Assembly: GCA_016124945.1 (NCBI GenBank)
Contig: WGMT01000028.1
Location: 1 to 64,000 of the forward strand
DNA: 64,000 nucleotides
From: a bacterium
GTDB lineage: Bacteria > Chloroflexota > Anaerolineae > Caldilineales > Caldilineaceae
Direction: 5' to 3'
In this document: in pieces, positions 8,515 through 17,970 of the stretch
How positions within the stretch are numbered: position 1 is the first letter of the stretch
How the letters are laid out: each line of letters opens with the position of its first letter
The notes under the pieces: model-generated
Told to the model about the DNA's origin: nothing
What the model saw: only the letters and a program-made list of their open reading frames with translations
The model's database searches: none
Position numbers and translations under genes: made by a program

Positions 8515-8595
8515 GAATAGAACGCGGATTGAGCGGATTCAAACAGATCTAACTGTATGTAGTCCGCTCAAATCTGCTCAATCCAGGTTCTATTC
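8515..8595. repeat. Inverted repeat, family B (GAATAGAACGCGG type)
   Basis: Imperfect inverted repeat. The left arm, 8515-8539, begins GAATAGAACGCGGATTGAGC. The right arm (8571-8595), read in reverse complement, begins GAATAGAACCTGGATTGAGC. It sits between the ACR3 stop and the arsR promoter. The same terminus recurs at 24581-24701 and 28562-28724. Confidence 0.65.
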
Positions 8596-8618
8596 TCAGC
8601 AGATCACTGGGTGTCGGG

Positions 8619-9743
8619 TCATCCTACTGAGGCAGGTCGCGCCGAGGGGAAATGTTGTTGGGTAGCATTGGCAAACCGCACCAGCGCCAACATTACCGGC
8701 ACTTCCACCAGCACACCTACCACTGTGGCCAACGCTGCGCCGGAGTTGAGGCCAAAGAGCACAATCGCCGTGGCCACAGCCAATTCAAAGAAGTTGCTAG
8801 CGCCGATCATGGCTGCCGGTGCAGCGACTTCATGGTTGATCCGCCAGAGCCTTGCCCATCCGTAAGCTATTGCAAAGATGAAGATGGTCTGGATGATCAG
8901 CGGCACGGCGATCAGGGCAATGTGGAACGGATTGTTCAGGATCACTTCGCCCTGGAAGGCAAAGAGCAGGATCAACGTCAGCAGCAGACCGATGATGGTC
9001 AACGGGCTGAGGCGCTTGAGGAAGACCTGTTCAAACCACACGATCCCTTTCTTGCGGATCAAGTAGACGCGTGAAAGATAGCCCGCCACCAGCGGCACCA
9101 CGATGTAGAGCAGCACCGACAGCAAGACCGTGTCATAGGGGACGGTGATGGCACTGATGCCCAGCAGGAGCAGCACAATCGGGGCAAAGGCCACGAGCAT
9201 GATCAGATCGTTCACGGCAACCTGAACCAGCGTGTAGGCTGCGTCACCGCGGGTGAGGTAACTCCACACAAAGACCATGGCCGTACACGGCGCTGCGCCC
9301 AGCAGGATCGCCCCGGCCAGGTATTCAGTCGCTAGATCCGCTGGGATCCACGCCGCAAAGATGACTTTGAAGAAGAGCCAGGCGAAGACAAACATGGTAA
9401 AGGGCTTGATCAACCAATTCACGGTCAACGTGACGGTGAGTCCTTTGGGTTGTCGCCCGGCGCGCAGGATGCTGGAGAAGTCGATCTGCACCATCATGGG
9501 GTAGATCATGAACCAGATCAAGATGGCCACGGGGATGGAAACACTGGCGTACTCAAAGCGGCTCAGCGTTTCAGGCACAATCGGCGCAAGTTGCCCCAGC
9601 GCCACGCCCGCCACAATACACAGCGCCACCCATACAGTCAGATAACGACCAAAGATGCCCAGTCCGCCGGATTCTTTCTCGGCGGCAATAGGTTGGTTCT
9701 GGGTGGTCCAGCTTTCCTTGGGCTTTGCTACAGAATCAGTCAT
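8619..9743 (-). CDS. acr3: Arsenite efflux permease, ACR3 family
   Basis: 374 residues with about ten membrane helices, of the bile/arsenite/riboflavin transporter superfamily. It should export arsenite, and perhaps antimonite, across the cytoplasmic membrane using the proton gradient. The key motif GAAPCTAMVFVWSYL holds the conserved cysteine required for As(III) transport in ACR3 proteins. IYPMMVQIDF and GASNFFELAVA are also family hallmarks. The N-terminus has a longer hydrophilic extension (about 30 residues) than most. It lies 42 bases downstream of the second arsR and in the same direction, so the two form one unit. Product assignment is firm. Confidence 0.93.
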   Translation of the reverse strand: MTDSVAKPKESWTTQNQPIAAEKESGGLGIFGRYLTVWVALCIVAGVALGQLAPIVPETLSRFEYASVSIPVAILIWFMIYPMMVQIDFSSILRAGRQPKGLTVTLTVNWLIKPFTMFVFAWLFFKVIFAAWIPADLATEYLAGAILLGAAPCTAMVFVWSYLTRGDAAYTLVQVAVNDLIMLVAFAPIVLLLLGISAITVPYDTVLLSVLLYIVVPLVAGYLSRVYLIRKKGIVWFEQVFLKRLSPLTIIGLLLTLILLFAFQGEVILNNPFHIALIAVPLIIQTIFIFAIAYGWARLWRINHEVAAPAAMIGASNFFELAVATAIVLFGLNSGAALATVVGVLVEVPVMLALVRFANATQQHFPSARPASVG

Positions 9744-9785
9744 AAAGCATCCACTCCCTGTGAATTGATGATTATATACCCTTTA

Positions 9786-10142
9786 CTACCCATTACATTT
9801 CGGGCAGATACAGCGGTCCGGCTGTGCCACGCGGGCGTGCTCGGATCTTGGCCCCAACACCAGATCGAGGATCCGGCGCACATCCTCGTTGATGAGGCGA
9901 TAGAAGACGTTGGTCCCCTCGCGTTCATCGGTGATGACGCCGGCTTCACGCAGAAGGCGGAGTTGCTGCGAAATGTAGGGCTGCGGCTTCTGCAACACCG
10001 CTTCGAGGTGACAGACACACTCGGCATCTTGGCGCAGGATGTCGAGGATGCGCAGCCGTTCTATGTGGCCAAGCAATTTGAAACGTTCGGCATGCGCGTC
10101 GTAGTTTGTATCTTCACAAAGTACAATGTCGGTAAAAACCAT
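9786..10142 (-). CDS. arsR: ArsR-family repressor of acr3
   Basis: 118 residues; the start at 10142 is chosen because GAGGAAAG precedes it, and the frame upstream to 10205 adds no domain. This is the classic ArsR type: AECVCHLEAVL carries Cys42 and Cys44, the As(III)-binding alpha-3 motif. The recognition helix is in QPYISQQLRLLREAGVI, and the wing in DEREGTNVFYRL. The C-terminus adds CICPKC (Cys111, 113, 116), which could give an extra metal site. It differs clearly from the other ArsR at 8110-8448, so the two respond through different ligands. It is followed by acr3. Confidence 0.9.
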   Translation of the reverse strand: MVFTDIVLCEDTNYDAHAERFKLLGHIERLRILDILRQDAECVCHLEAVLQKPQPYISQQLRLLREAGVITDEREGTNVFYRLINEDVRRILDLVLGPRSEHARVAQPDRCICPKCNG

Positions 10143-10215
10143 GCTTTCCTCTTTCACAACTATACTTTCACAACTACATCTCAGCAGTTGGTCGATGCAA
10201 TACATGCAGCAAACG

Positions 10216-10239
10216 CTATATGCATTTTATTGCATATAG
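10216..10239 (-). promoter_or_regulatory. Palindrome upstream of arsR-acr3, candidate operator
   Basis: Perfect 9-bp arms CTATATGCA (10216-10224) and TGCATATAG (10231-10239) around TTTTAT, about 75 bases ahead of the arsR start. Closer to the gene, an 11-base direct repeat (CTTTCACAACT, 10151-10176 region) may also be regulatory. Neither resembles the ATCGACA sites of the other arsR, in line with a different repressor. Confidence 0.5.
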
Positions 10240-10305
10240 CCGGCACATCAACACCTGTAGGTGGTTAAAGATAAGGCTAGTCAGATGGATAGGAGAGCGG
10301 TTCCC

Positions 10306-13300
10306 CTAAATTGGCTCATCCGCCTGGACTCGCGCGTAGAGCCACGTAGTCAACTCCCCCGGCGCAGCACCCAGATTTCGCTCCAGCGCCATTTTTGCCT
10401 CCTGGTAGGCCATCAGCGCCAATCCCCGTCGGCCCTCGCGGGCGTAAGTACGCATTAGCATCTGCCATGCCTGTTCCAGCCAGGGTGCGATGTGCAGGAC
10501 AGTGCGCAGCCAGCGCCGGCTCTGCTGCCAGTTGCGTTGTGACAGATAGCCGTCAGCCAGGCGGAGCGCGCCATCCAGATAGAGATCCTCCAGCCGCCGG
10601 CGCGGTTCCAACAGCCAATCGGCGTAGGGTAGCTCGGGCAGCAACGGCGCATAGTCGGCCAGGATCGCTTCTAACAATGCCACTCGACTGGCGTCCAGAT
10701 CTTTTGGGGCCAATGCCTGTTCCACTTTTGTGGTGAAGCGGCGGAGATCGCAGTCGATGACGCCGTAGGGATCGAAGCGGTAATTGTCGCGCTCAACGAC
10801 GATGTAGCGGTTCGGGCCGCGTGGACGCATGTATGGATCGAGTAGGCTGCGTAGGTGGCTGTTGAGCGTGCGCAAGGTGACCACTGTCTTCTCCGGTTCA
10901 CCTTCGGGCCACAGATCCTCTAAGATCCGGTCACGCGGAATGGACCGTTCAGCGTGGACGACGAAATATTGAAGGAGGCGGGCCACAATTGGACGGTGAA
11001 AATCCCCGGTACGATAGCGCCTCTCGCCCCGTTGCAGGCGAAATTCACCCATCACCTGCACACAAAGGGGTGGGGGGGGCAACGACTCCAGGTTATCCAG
11101 CGCACGTTGCATCACCTTTTGGGTGGATCTGTCTGATTCTGTAGCAATGGCTGCTGCCAGGCGGGGCATTGCTTGCTCGTGACCGATCTGAGCCAATAGG
11201 ATCGCCGCCTGGCTGCGTACGTCCTCGCGCGGATGGTCTAGCAGGGGTAGCAAAGGAGCGCTTTGCCCGATTTCGCGCAGTGCGGCGGTGCTTTTTTCTG
11301 TCTCCACCTTCTCCACCAGCAAGATTTTCCAAAATTCGGCAGCCAATTCCGGGTCGCGCGTTGTGAGCAACTGGGCGTACAACGGCGCTTCTCCCGCAGC
11401 CAGCACCCGTCGCACCAGACGCCGCCAGCGCAGATTTCCCTGCCGCCAGTGATAGATCGTCAATAGCATCTTTAGCCGCATCAGATCTGCACGGGCGCGC
11501 AGGGAAAGCAAGGTGCAGGTTTGTGGCGACAGTTGGAATTCTCTCAGATCACCTGTGGCGAGTGCAGCCAGCATGGCGGCAATGTCCCTTTCTAACCCCA
11601 GACGCGCTTCGTAGTAGAGGAACTCCGTTGCAGCAGCGAGGACGGCGTCTGCCTGTTGCATGGCGGCGGCATAGTCACCTTGTCGGCGACTAAGCCAAAC
11701 TGTTGCCGTTGCGAATAAGATACGCAACAGCGGCGACGACTGCACGATTGGTATTTTCTCGCCGTCGGCGAGCATGGCAACCGCATCGGCAAAGCGTCCC
11801 TCCCCCACCGCCGACAAAACGCCGTCGTAGTGCAGGCCGGCCTGAATCCGCTCATCTACCATCTCCATCTGAGCACGGGTCGCCGCCACAGCCAGCAGAT
11901 TCTCCTGATACCCCGCCCAATCCCCCTGTTCGAGCAACAGGCCTCCGATATTGCGCTGGATGAGCAGTAAATCCTGATGGTTTTGCGCCGCCGAGACTTC
12001 TGTAGCGACTTGTCGGAGGACGGCGAGCGCCGCGGCCCACTGTCCACGCGCCGTGAGGACAAGAGAGGAAAAGTTCACCTGCTCAATAACCCCGCTGCCC
12101 GGTTGAGTCACCTTCAAGCTGCGCACCTGCTGATAACAGCGCGCTGCCTGTTCGAACTCACCCAGATAAGCATACAACGCAATCATGTCCTGTAGCGTGG
12201 CAACACGTTGAGATGGAACGAGATCCGGCAGAGCGAGGATCTGACGGCAGAGCGCCGCAGCCTGCCGATTGTGGCCCTCATCGCTGTGAAAGAGGGCCAT
12301 ATAGCGCAGCCCCAGGCGCTGGATGTCGGTGTCATTGGCGGCGACAGCCAGGGCTACGCCTTGTTCCAGGTACGCCCATGCTTCGGTGCGGCGCTCGCGC
12401 AGATGAAAGAGGGCCGCACCATTGCGCAGGAGCAGCGAAGGACGTTCCGACAGGATCGCCGGTGGTAAGGCACTCACCCAGCGGTGATGTGTGAGGAACC
12501 GACCCTTGGCGCGGATGTGCGTGAACGCTTCGGGCAGGGCGATCAGATCGGCTGCTTGCTCCCACAGTGCACCCTCCAGGGCGTGTTCGATGGCTGCCAC
12601 GCTGTTTCCTTGCGCGTGCAGCCAGGCGACGCACGCTTGCATGATGGCGGTGCGCTGGGCCGGGGGAAGTTGCTGCCGCAAGAAGACGCGGATCAGATCG
12701 TGATAGCGATAGCGATTGTCTTGGTGCTCATGGTAGAGGAAGAGATTTTGCGCCAATAGGGTGTGGACGGCTGTTGCAGGATCGTTTTCCGGTAGTAAGT
12801 AGGCGGCCAGATCGTGGGTAAAGGTACGGGGCACCGCCGTTGTCTGCATAAAGTGCTGCAACTCAGCCGGCAACTCGGCCAATACCCGTTCTGCCAGGTA
12901 GGCGAACAACTGCCTTTCGGCGATGGGCCGTGGATCGGCAACATCTTCCAGATTCTTCAGCAAGCCCACACCCAACGGCCATCCTTCGAGTCGCTGCCGC
13001 CAGCCGTCTAATCTTTGCAGGCGATGGCCAAGCCAGGCGTGTACTTCCTGGTCGTCAAAGGCCAAATCCGTCATGTTGAGATAGTTGACTTTGGCATAGA
13101 GCGCCAGGTCTGTCGCCGGGAATAGGGATTGGCGACCGGCCAACACCCACCGGGGCTGTGGACGGCGCATGTACGTCTGTAGCCAGTCAATGGCCGCAGC
13201 GGCGTTTAGCAAGTGATGGACATCATCCAGCAGAATCGTGTTTTCCGCCTGGAGCAGGGGTTCCAGCCGTTGGCGCAGGACAGCCGGATCGCCGTCGGCG

Positions 13301-13467
13301 GGGGTGAGGGGAATGAGGTAGGTGTACCGGCGTTCCGTCACCAGGCTCTGTAGCAGCATGGTCTTGCCGTAACCGGCGGGGGCGTTGATAAAGAGATGCC
13401 CCTCGCTCAGTGCAGCGGCGATCTGATCCAACAATCGGGTGCGGCGAATTGGGCTGGACAAGAGCAC
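10306..13467 (-). CDS. STAND ATPase regulator with C-terminal SARP-like DNA-binding and BTAD domains
   Basis: 1053-residue regulator of the MalT/AfsR style. An N-terminal STAND NTPase has Walker A APAGYGKT (29-36) and Walker [10 protein letters not shown] (77-85). A long helical TPR-like solenoid follows. HEAT-like repeats lie near 735-790 ([21 protein letters not shown]). From about 805 a winged-helix unit (GEFRLQRG...[32 protein letters not shown]) leads into a bacterial transcriptional activation domain to the end. The order is the reverse of AfsR/SARP proteins, where the DNA-binding part is N-terminal. The start is GTG after GAGGGA. It diverges from the delta-60 protein gene, a likely target. 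The inducer is unknown. Confidence 0.8.
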   Translation of the reverse strand: MLLSSPIRRTRLLDQIAAALSEGHLFINAPAGYGKTMLLQSLVTERRYTYLIPLTPADGDPAVLRQRLEPLLQAENTILLDDVHHLLNAAAAIDWLQTYMRRPQPRWVLAGRQSLFPATDLALYAKVNYLNMTDLAFDDQEVHAWLGHRLQRLDGWRQRLEGWPLGVGLLKNLEDVADPRPIAERQLFAYLAERVLAELPAELQHFMQTTAVPRTFTHDLAAYLLPENDPATAVHTLLAQNLFLYHEHQDNRYRYHDLIRVFLRQQLPPAQRTAIMQACVAWLHAQGNSVAAIEHALEGALWEQAADLIALPEAFTHIRAKGRFLTHHRWVSALPPAILSERPSLLLRNGAALFHLRERRTEAWAYLEQGVALAVAANDTDIQRLGLRYMALFHSDEGHNRQAAALCRQILALPDLVPSQRVATLQDMIALYAYLGEFEQAARCYQQVRSLKVTQPGSGVIEQVNFSSLVLTARGQWAAALAVLRQVATEVSAAQNHQDLLLIQRNIGGLLLEQGDWAGYQENLLAVAATRAQMEMVDERIQAGLHYDGVLSAVGEGRFADAVAMLADGEKIPIVQSSPLLRILFATATVWLSRRQGDYAAAMQQADAVLAAATEFLYYEARLGLERDIAAMLAALATGDLREFQLSPQTCTLLSLRARADLMRLKMLLTIYHWRQGNLRWRRLVRRVLAAGEAPLYAQLLTTRDPELAAEFWKILLVEKVETEKSTAALREIGQSAPLLPLLDHPREDVRSQAAILLAQIGHEQAMPRLAAAIATESDRSTQKVMQRALDNLESLPPPPLCVQVMGEFRLQRGERRYRTGDFHRPIVARLLQYFVVHAERSIPRDRILEDLWPEGEPEKTVVTLRTLNSHLRSLLDPYMRPRGPNRYIVVERDNYRFDPYGVIDCDLRRFTTKVEQALAPKDLDASRVALLEAILADYAPLLPELPYADWLLEPRRRLEDLYLDGALRLADGYLSQRNWQQSRRWLRTVLHIAPWLEQAWQMLMRTYAREGRRGLALMAYQEAKMALERNLGAAPGELTTWLYARVQADEPI

Positions 13468-13646
13468 TTTCCCTCATCTCTACAATGTTATCTCTACGAC
13501 GTTGTTCATTCCTTGTCAACATCCTCATTATATCGTCAGACACGATACCGTCAGACAATCGATGGCTCCACTGCAAGATTCAAATGCAGTCCATTTTCCT
13601 GGCTAGTGCGTTGCGCCTCAATTGTTACAAGGAGAAAACAGTCTCG

Positions 13647-15896
13647 ATGACCCAGTTTACGATCTCTACGCGGTTCGCAGTGCGTGTCTTTGTCCTCTTT
13701 TGGCTGGCGTTGACAGGGCTAAGCCGGCCCACGCCGGCGCAGGCGGCCTTCATCGATCCCGGTTTCGATCCTACACCGAGCAACTTCGTTTATGCCATCC
13801 TCGCCCAGCCAGATGGCAAAACTTTGGTAGGCGGCGCCTTTAGCGCAATAGATGGGTCGTCCACCCAGCAGCGTATCAGTCGTTTCAACCCGGATGGGAG
13901 CCTCGACAGCAGTTTCACCCCGGAACGCTTGGGTAGTGTACGCGCCATCGCCCTGCAAAGCGACGGCAAGATGCTACTGGGCATGGATGCGAACAACCTA
14001 AGTCCCTCCGTAACGCGGTTGAACGCCGACGGCAGCCTGGATGCCGGCTTCACTGCCCCGGTGATTCGATGGAATACCAACCTCGGTACAGTTGACGCCG
14101 TCCTCATTCAAGCGGACGGTCAAATCGTCATCGGCGGGCGCTTCAGCGAAGTGGCCGGGCAGCCGCGCCAGAATATCGCCCGGCTCAACGCCGACGGCAG
14201 CCTCGACGCCGGTTTCGATCCAGCAGCCAACGGGCGGGTACGCGCGCTGGCGGTACAGGCAGACGGCAAGATCCTGGCTGGCGGCGATTTCACTGAAGTG
14301 GCCGGGCAGCCGCGCACCAATATTGCCCGGCTCAACGCCGATGGCAGCCTGGAGATCAACTATCCTGTCACCCCCACCATCATTACCGACGCGGTTTACG
14401 CAATTGTGGTGCAGCCAGATGGCAAGGTGCTTGCGGGCGGCGCGTTTGGCGGCGGTTTGCGCCGCTTTAACACCGACGGCACTACCGATTTCAGCTTTGT
14501 GGGCACGGCGGATCGGAGTGTATACGCCATCGCCTTGCAAGCAGACGGGCGTGTGGTGGTCGGGGGTAGTTTTAACCGGATCAACAACCGGAACCGTATG
14601 TTTATCGCCCGCGTGACCGCCGACGGCGCCTGGGACGGCACGTTCAACCCCGGCGCCGATAACGTCGTTTTCGCCGTGGCTGCGCAGGCAGATGGGCAGG
14701 TGTGGGCCGGGGGGATATTCACCCAATTGGGCGGCGTAGCGCGTCGAAATCTGGGGCGCACCCTGCCGACCGCGCCCACGCCTCTACCTGATCCTACCTT
14801 CAACCCAAGCGTGAACAATGTGGTCAACAGCCTGGCGCTACAAGCGGACGGTAAAATTGTGCTGGGTGGAACATTCACCGAAGTCGCCGGGCAGCCGCGC
14901 AGCCGCGTCGCCCGCCTGAATGCCGACGGCAGCCTGGACACAGGCTTCGCCCCCAGCGAGGGCAATGCCACCGTCAACGCCGTGGCGGTACAGATGGACG
15001 GCAAAATCTTGGTCGGTGGTAACTTTTCCCTACTCGGCGGCGCGGCGCGGTCGGCCATTGGTCGTCTAAACGCCGACGGCACGCTGGACGACAGCTTCAA
15101 CCCGGGGGTGTTGAATGGTTCCACGCCCGGCCAGGTACGGGCTATGACGGTTCAGGCGGACGGCAAAATTCTAGTGGGTGGTGTATTTACCGAAATCGCC
15201 GGGCAGCCTCGCTTCAACATTGGCCGGTTGAACGCCGACGGCAGCGTAGACGCCGATTTCAACCCCAGCGCCGACAGCATCGTCGAGGTGTTTGCGCTAC
15301 AGCCGGACGGCAAAATCTTGGTCGGTGGCGCGTTTGTCAACCTGGCCGGTGAGTTGCAGCCCTATTTCGGTCGCTTGAACGTAGACGGCACCCTCGATAC
15401 TACCGTCCGCCCAACGCTGAACAATCGGGTTCAGGCCATCGCCCTACAACCAGACGGCAAAATCGTGATTGGCGGCATCTTCGGCTGCCCGGGATATTCA
15501 TCAAACGTTCTCCTCCGGATCAATGGCGACGGCACACCGGATGAGACCTTCCTTCGCTGCGAGGCGAGCACCTGGCCTCATTGGTTCGACGGGGCCGTTC
15601 GGGCGCTCACATTGCAGCCGGACGGCAAGATCGTGGTGGGTGGCTTCTTTCTGCGCATAAACGGCCAACCGTATGAGACGCTGGCGCGCTTAAACGAGGA
15701 CGGCACGCCGGACAGCAGTTTCAACCCGACAACCAACGGTTTCGTTCATACACTGACCATGCTGACAGATGACAGCATCCTTGTAGGCGGGGCGTTTGGT
15801 GAGATTGGAGGGCGGCCACAGCCTGCTGTGGCGCGATTGGTCGATCCACTGGCAGGGTTAACCGAAAGGATCTATCTACCGCTGACCCTGCGTTAG
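13647..15896 (+). CDS. Secreted delta-60 repeat beta-propeller protein
   Basis: 749 residues. The start at 13647 follows AAGGAG; the frame upstream to 13410 is not used. A signal peptide ends near [10 protein letters not shown]. The rest is about 13-14 copies of the delta-60 repeat (DUF5122), pattern [14 protein letters not shown] followed by [23 protein letters not shown], which folds into beta-propellers in extracellular proteins. The chain ends with IYLPLTLR, a C-terminal ending I recall from many Chloroflexota secreted proteins. No catalytic motif is visible; binding or surface display is likely. Repeats such as EVAGQPR are nearly identical between units, so recent internal duplication is probable. 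Confidence 0.85.
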   Translation: MTQFTISTRFAVRVFVLFWLALTGLSRPTPAQAAFIDPGFDPTPSNFVYAILAQPDGKTLVGGAFSAIDGSSTQQRISRFNPDGSLDSSFTPERLGSVRAIALQSDGKMLLGMDANNLSPSVTRLNADGSLDAGFTAPVIRWNTNLGTVDAVLIQADGQIVIGGRFSEVAGQPRQNIARLNADGSLDAGFDPAANGRVRALAVQADGKILAGGDFTEVAGQPRTNIARLNADGSLEINYPVTPTIITDAVYAIVVQPDGKVLAGGAFGGGLRRFNTDGTTDFSFVGTADRSVYAIALQADGRVVVGGSFNRINNRNRMFIARVTADGAWDGTFNPGADNVVFAVAAQADGQVWAGGIFTQLGGVARRNLGRTLPTAPTPLPDPTFNPSVNNVVNSLALQADGKIVLGGTFTEVAGQPRSRVARLNADGSLDTGFAPSEGNATVNAVAVQMDGKILVGGNFSLLGGAARSAIGRLNADGTLDDSFNPGVLNGSTPGQVRAMTVQADGKILVGGVFTEIAGQPRFNIGRLNADGSVDADFNPSADSIVEVFALQPDGKILVGGAFVNLAGELQPYFGRLNVDGTLDTTVRPTLNNRVQAIALQPDGKIVIGGIFGCPGYSSNVLLRINGDGTPDETFLRCEASTWPHWFDGAVRALTLQPDGKIVVGGFFLRINGQPYETLARLNEDGTPDSSFNPTTNGFVHTLTMLTDDSILVGGAFGEIGGRPQPAVARLVDPLAGLTERIYLPLTLR

Positions 15897-15936
15897 TACC
15901 CGACGGCATAAATCAGTCGCAGGATTTCAGCAGAGA

Positions 15937-16004
15937 GCGGAGGGGAGCACGCCTACGTGCGGCTCTTACCGTGTAGAGCCGCACGTAGGCGTGCTCCCCT
16001 CCGC
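15937..16004. repeat. Long perfect palindrome, family A, convergent terminator
   Basis: Perfect 30-bp arms (15937-15966 and 15975-16004) around the loop TACCGTGT. The same arms and loop, with few changes, recur at 42497-42564, and the outer part at 1525-1564. It lies between converging genes and would form a very stable hairpin, so it probably acts as a terminator. Its repetition suggests a mobile or REP-like element. Confidence 0.8.
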
Positions 16005-16151
16005 GTGATTTCATGGGCCTATTTCAGCTATCGTGTACTAGGTGTATTGGCAATTGACGTTAGAAGCATTGGTAAGCGAAGGTGCGACACACTGACCAGG
16101 GGAACGGCCTCTATGTGGGAACCCTTTGGTCAATGCATCGCACCTGTATCG

Positions 16152-16463
16152 TTACTTCAGGATGTCTTCAACCCAGGTGAGGGCGGCCATCATTTTGGGG
16201 AAACCAATCGTGGGCAGCGACAGCAGCACAACCTGGCGGATCTCTTCGGGTGTAGCGCCGGACGCCAGCGCCTTGCGCGTATGCGAATGGACGGCCCCTT
16301 CGGAACCGATGCCGATGGCGAGGGCCAACTTCACCAGATCGCGCGTCGTTTCCTCTAGCGGACCCTGGCTGTGGACGGCAGATCCCAGTTGGTTGTAGGC
16401 GTTGAAGACGTCTGGGTATTGCTCTTGGAACGATTGGTAGGCATTGGGTAACTTGTGAGCCAT
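16152..16463 (-). CDS. Carboxymuconolactone decarboxylase-like protein lacking the CxxC motif
   Basis: 103 residues; the start at 16463 follows CAGGAGA. The helical CMD/AhpD fold is shown by ETTRDLVKLALAIGIGSEGAVHSHTRKALASGATPEEIRQVVLLSLPTIG-type text. In AhpD the segment reads CxxCxxxH and is the redox centre. Here it is EGAVHSH, with no cysteine at all in the protein, so peroxidase activity by the usual route is ruled out. It follows arsC in the same direction but is separated by a strong hairpin and 272 bases, so a link to arsenic is uncertain. Confidence 0.75.
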   Translation of the reverse strand: MAHKLPNAYQSFQEQYPDVFNAYNQLGSAVHSQGPLEETTRDLVKLALAIGIGSEGAVHSHTRKALASGATPEEIRQVVLLSLPTIGFPKMMAALTWVEDILK

Positions 16464-16644
16464 AATGGGGATTCTCCTGTAGAAACGTTGTAAGAAAGAA
16501 CTTGTTAGGCCCATGGTTAACTTTGTGCCGCGTTTGATGCCGCACACCGGAAGTGGAATCCAATTAAGCAGCAAAAAAGAGCCATTGTCGCCTACCTGAC
16601 GAGGAGGATTTCGACTAACCAACTGACCAGACACAAGGATGCCT

Positions 16645-16693
16645 GTGTATAGACAAGCCCCCTGTCCTTTGAACAGGGGGCTTGTCTATACAC
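16645..16693. terminator. Strong stem-loop downstream of arsC
   Basis: Perfect 21-bp arms (16645-16665 and 16673-16693) with a 7-base loop, just past the arsC stop. It would end the leftward arsR-arsC/aquaporin/arsC transcript. The sequence (GACAAGCCCCCTGT core) is unrelated to families A and B. Confidence 0.75.
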
Positions 16694-16735
16694 GGTGATG
16701 GATATACACGGTGATGGAGAAGAGGGCAAAGTCGC

Positions 16736-17176
16736 TTACAGAGCCGGCTCCGCCTTCAACTCGGCCAACCATTCCTGAACGCGAACGTCGATCTGATCAC
16801 GTACTTCGCGGAACTTGGCCATTGTCGCCTCGTCGCTGCCTTCAAACGCGGCCGGATCCTCAAAGGGCCAATGCAGCCGGTGGGCGACGCCGGGGAAGAT
16901 CGCCGGGCACCGCTCTTCAGCGGCGGAGCAGACGGTCACGAGGTAGCCGAAGTGCATGTGGCCCATGTACTTGCGCAGCGTGTCCGATGTGTGGGTGCTG
17001 GTGTCGATGCCAATCTCTTCCAGAACACGCACGGTGTACGGGTTGATCCCTTTGGGTTCCAGCCCGGCGCTGTGTACTTCGAAAAGATCGTCGGCATGTT
17101 TGCGCAGAAGCGCTTCGCCCATTTGACTACGCGCAGAATTTCCGGTGCAGAGGAAGAGAACTTTGGTTTTTGACAT
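16736..17176 (-). CDS. arsC: Thioredoxin-coupled arsenate reductase
   Basis: 146 residues with the low-molecular-weight tyrosine phosphatase fold. It reduces arsenate to arsenite, passing a disulfide along three cysteines that thioredoxin then resets. All are in place: Cys10 in the phosphate loop FLCTGNSARS, Cys83 in VTVCSAAEERC and Cys90, with the same spacing as S. aureus ArsC (10, 82, 89). HWPFEDPAAFEG is the usual Asp-containing loop. It is the last gene of the leftward fusion-aquaporin-arsC unit and supplies arsenite to the efflux proteins. Confidence 0.94.
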   Translation of the reverse strand: MSKTKVLFLCTGNSARSQMGEALLRKHADDLFEVHSAGLEPKGINPYTVRVLEEIGIDTSTHTSDTLRKYMGHMHFGYLVTVCSAAEERCPAIFPGVAHRLHWPFEDPAAFEGSDEATMAKFREVRDQIDVRVQEWLAELKAEPAL

Positions 17177-17218
17177 GAGTTGGGTCTCCTAAACGGTTGG
17201 GTTAGATATTGAGGTGGC

Positions 17219-17938
17219 TCAATCGGCACTTTGATGAACGACTTCGGCGTCGGTGCCGGCCAGCATCGGCGCCGGCTCTTCCACAGGGATGCGGATAAAC
17301 TGGTAGATCGACGCGCCCAGGATTGCGCCCACAATCGGCCCGATCCAGTAGAGCCAATGGGCATCCCAGGCGCCGGAAAAGAGCGCCGGCCCCAACGATC
17401 GGGCAGGATTCATCGAGGCGCCGCTAATCGGTCCGCCCCACATGGCGTCCACTGCCACGGTGAACCCAATAGCCAGCGCCGCCAGTTCACCCACGGCGCG
17501 TGTGTCGGTGGCGACGGCGGTGATCACAAACATCAACGCCGCAGTGAGCAATGTTTCCAGTAGCAGAGATTGGAGGGCGCTGCCCGACGGCACCGTCGCG
17601 CCCAGGTTGGCCACCGGCCCAAAGAGGACAAGCAAAGTAGCCGCCCCTGCACTGGCCCCCGCAATCTGGCCGCCCATGTAAACCGGCACCTCGCGCCAGG
17701 GGAAATGACGTGTCACGGCGAAGGCAATGGTGACGGCAGGGTTGAAGTGTGCGCCGGAGAGATGACCGGTGGCGGCGATCATCACCATCACCACCAGGCC
17801 AAAGGTCAACGCGACGCCGACATGGCCCAGCGCGCCCGTCATGGAATTGACAACGATAGCGCCACAGCCGGCAGTGACAAGGGCGTAGGTGCCGAACAGT
17901 TCGGCAACGGTACGGCGCATAAGATTGGGTTGTTGCAT
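17219..17938 (-). CDS. MIP-family aquaglyceroporin, probable arsenite channel
   Basis: 239-residue major intrinsic protein with six membrane helices and both NPA boxes: HFNPAVT (66-68) and SMNPARS (177-179). The start at 17938 is preferred over the long frame because AAAGGACGG precedes it and the family N-terminus (RRTVAELFGTYAL) begins there. MIP proteins conduct water, glycerol or uncharged As(OH)3. Placed between an ArsR-ArsC fusion and arsC, it resembles the AqpS arrangement of Sinorhizobium meliloti, where arsenite made by ArsC leaves by downhill diffusion. The role in arsenic is inferred from context. Intergenic gaps are 32 and 42 bases, consistent with one operon. Confidence 0.88.
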   Translation of the reverse strand: MQQPNLMRRTVAELFGTYALVTAGCGAIVVNSMTGALGHVGVALTFGLVVMVMIAATGHLSGAHFNPAVTIAFAVTRHFPWREVPVYMGGQIAGASAGAATLLVLFGPVANLGATVPSGSALQSLLLETLLTAALMFVITAVATDTRAVGELAALAIGFTVAVDAMWGGPISGASMNPARSLGPALFSGAWDAHWLYWIGPIVGAILGASIYQFIRIPVEEPAPMLAGTDAEVVHQSAD

Positions 17939-17970
17939 CAGTCCGTCCTTTGGTATTGTTGATTTTGCAG

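Noticed and set aside
10306..13467. Many long frames opposite the STAND regulator
   Set aside because: They are antisense shadows caused by GC-rich codon bias; no ribosome site or domain supports them.
13790..15340. Leftward frames opposite the delta-60 gene
   Set aside because: They mirror the repeat units and have no independent homology.
16645..16693. Riboswitch or small RNA at the GACAAGCCCCCTGT hairpin
   Set aside because: It is a single perfect stem just after a stop codon, better explained as a terminator.
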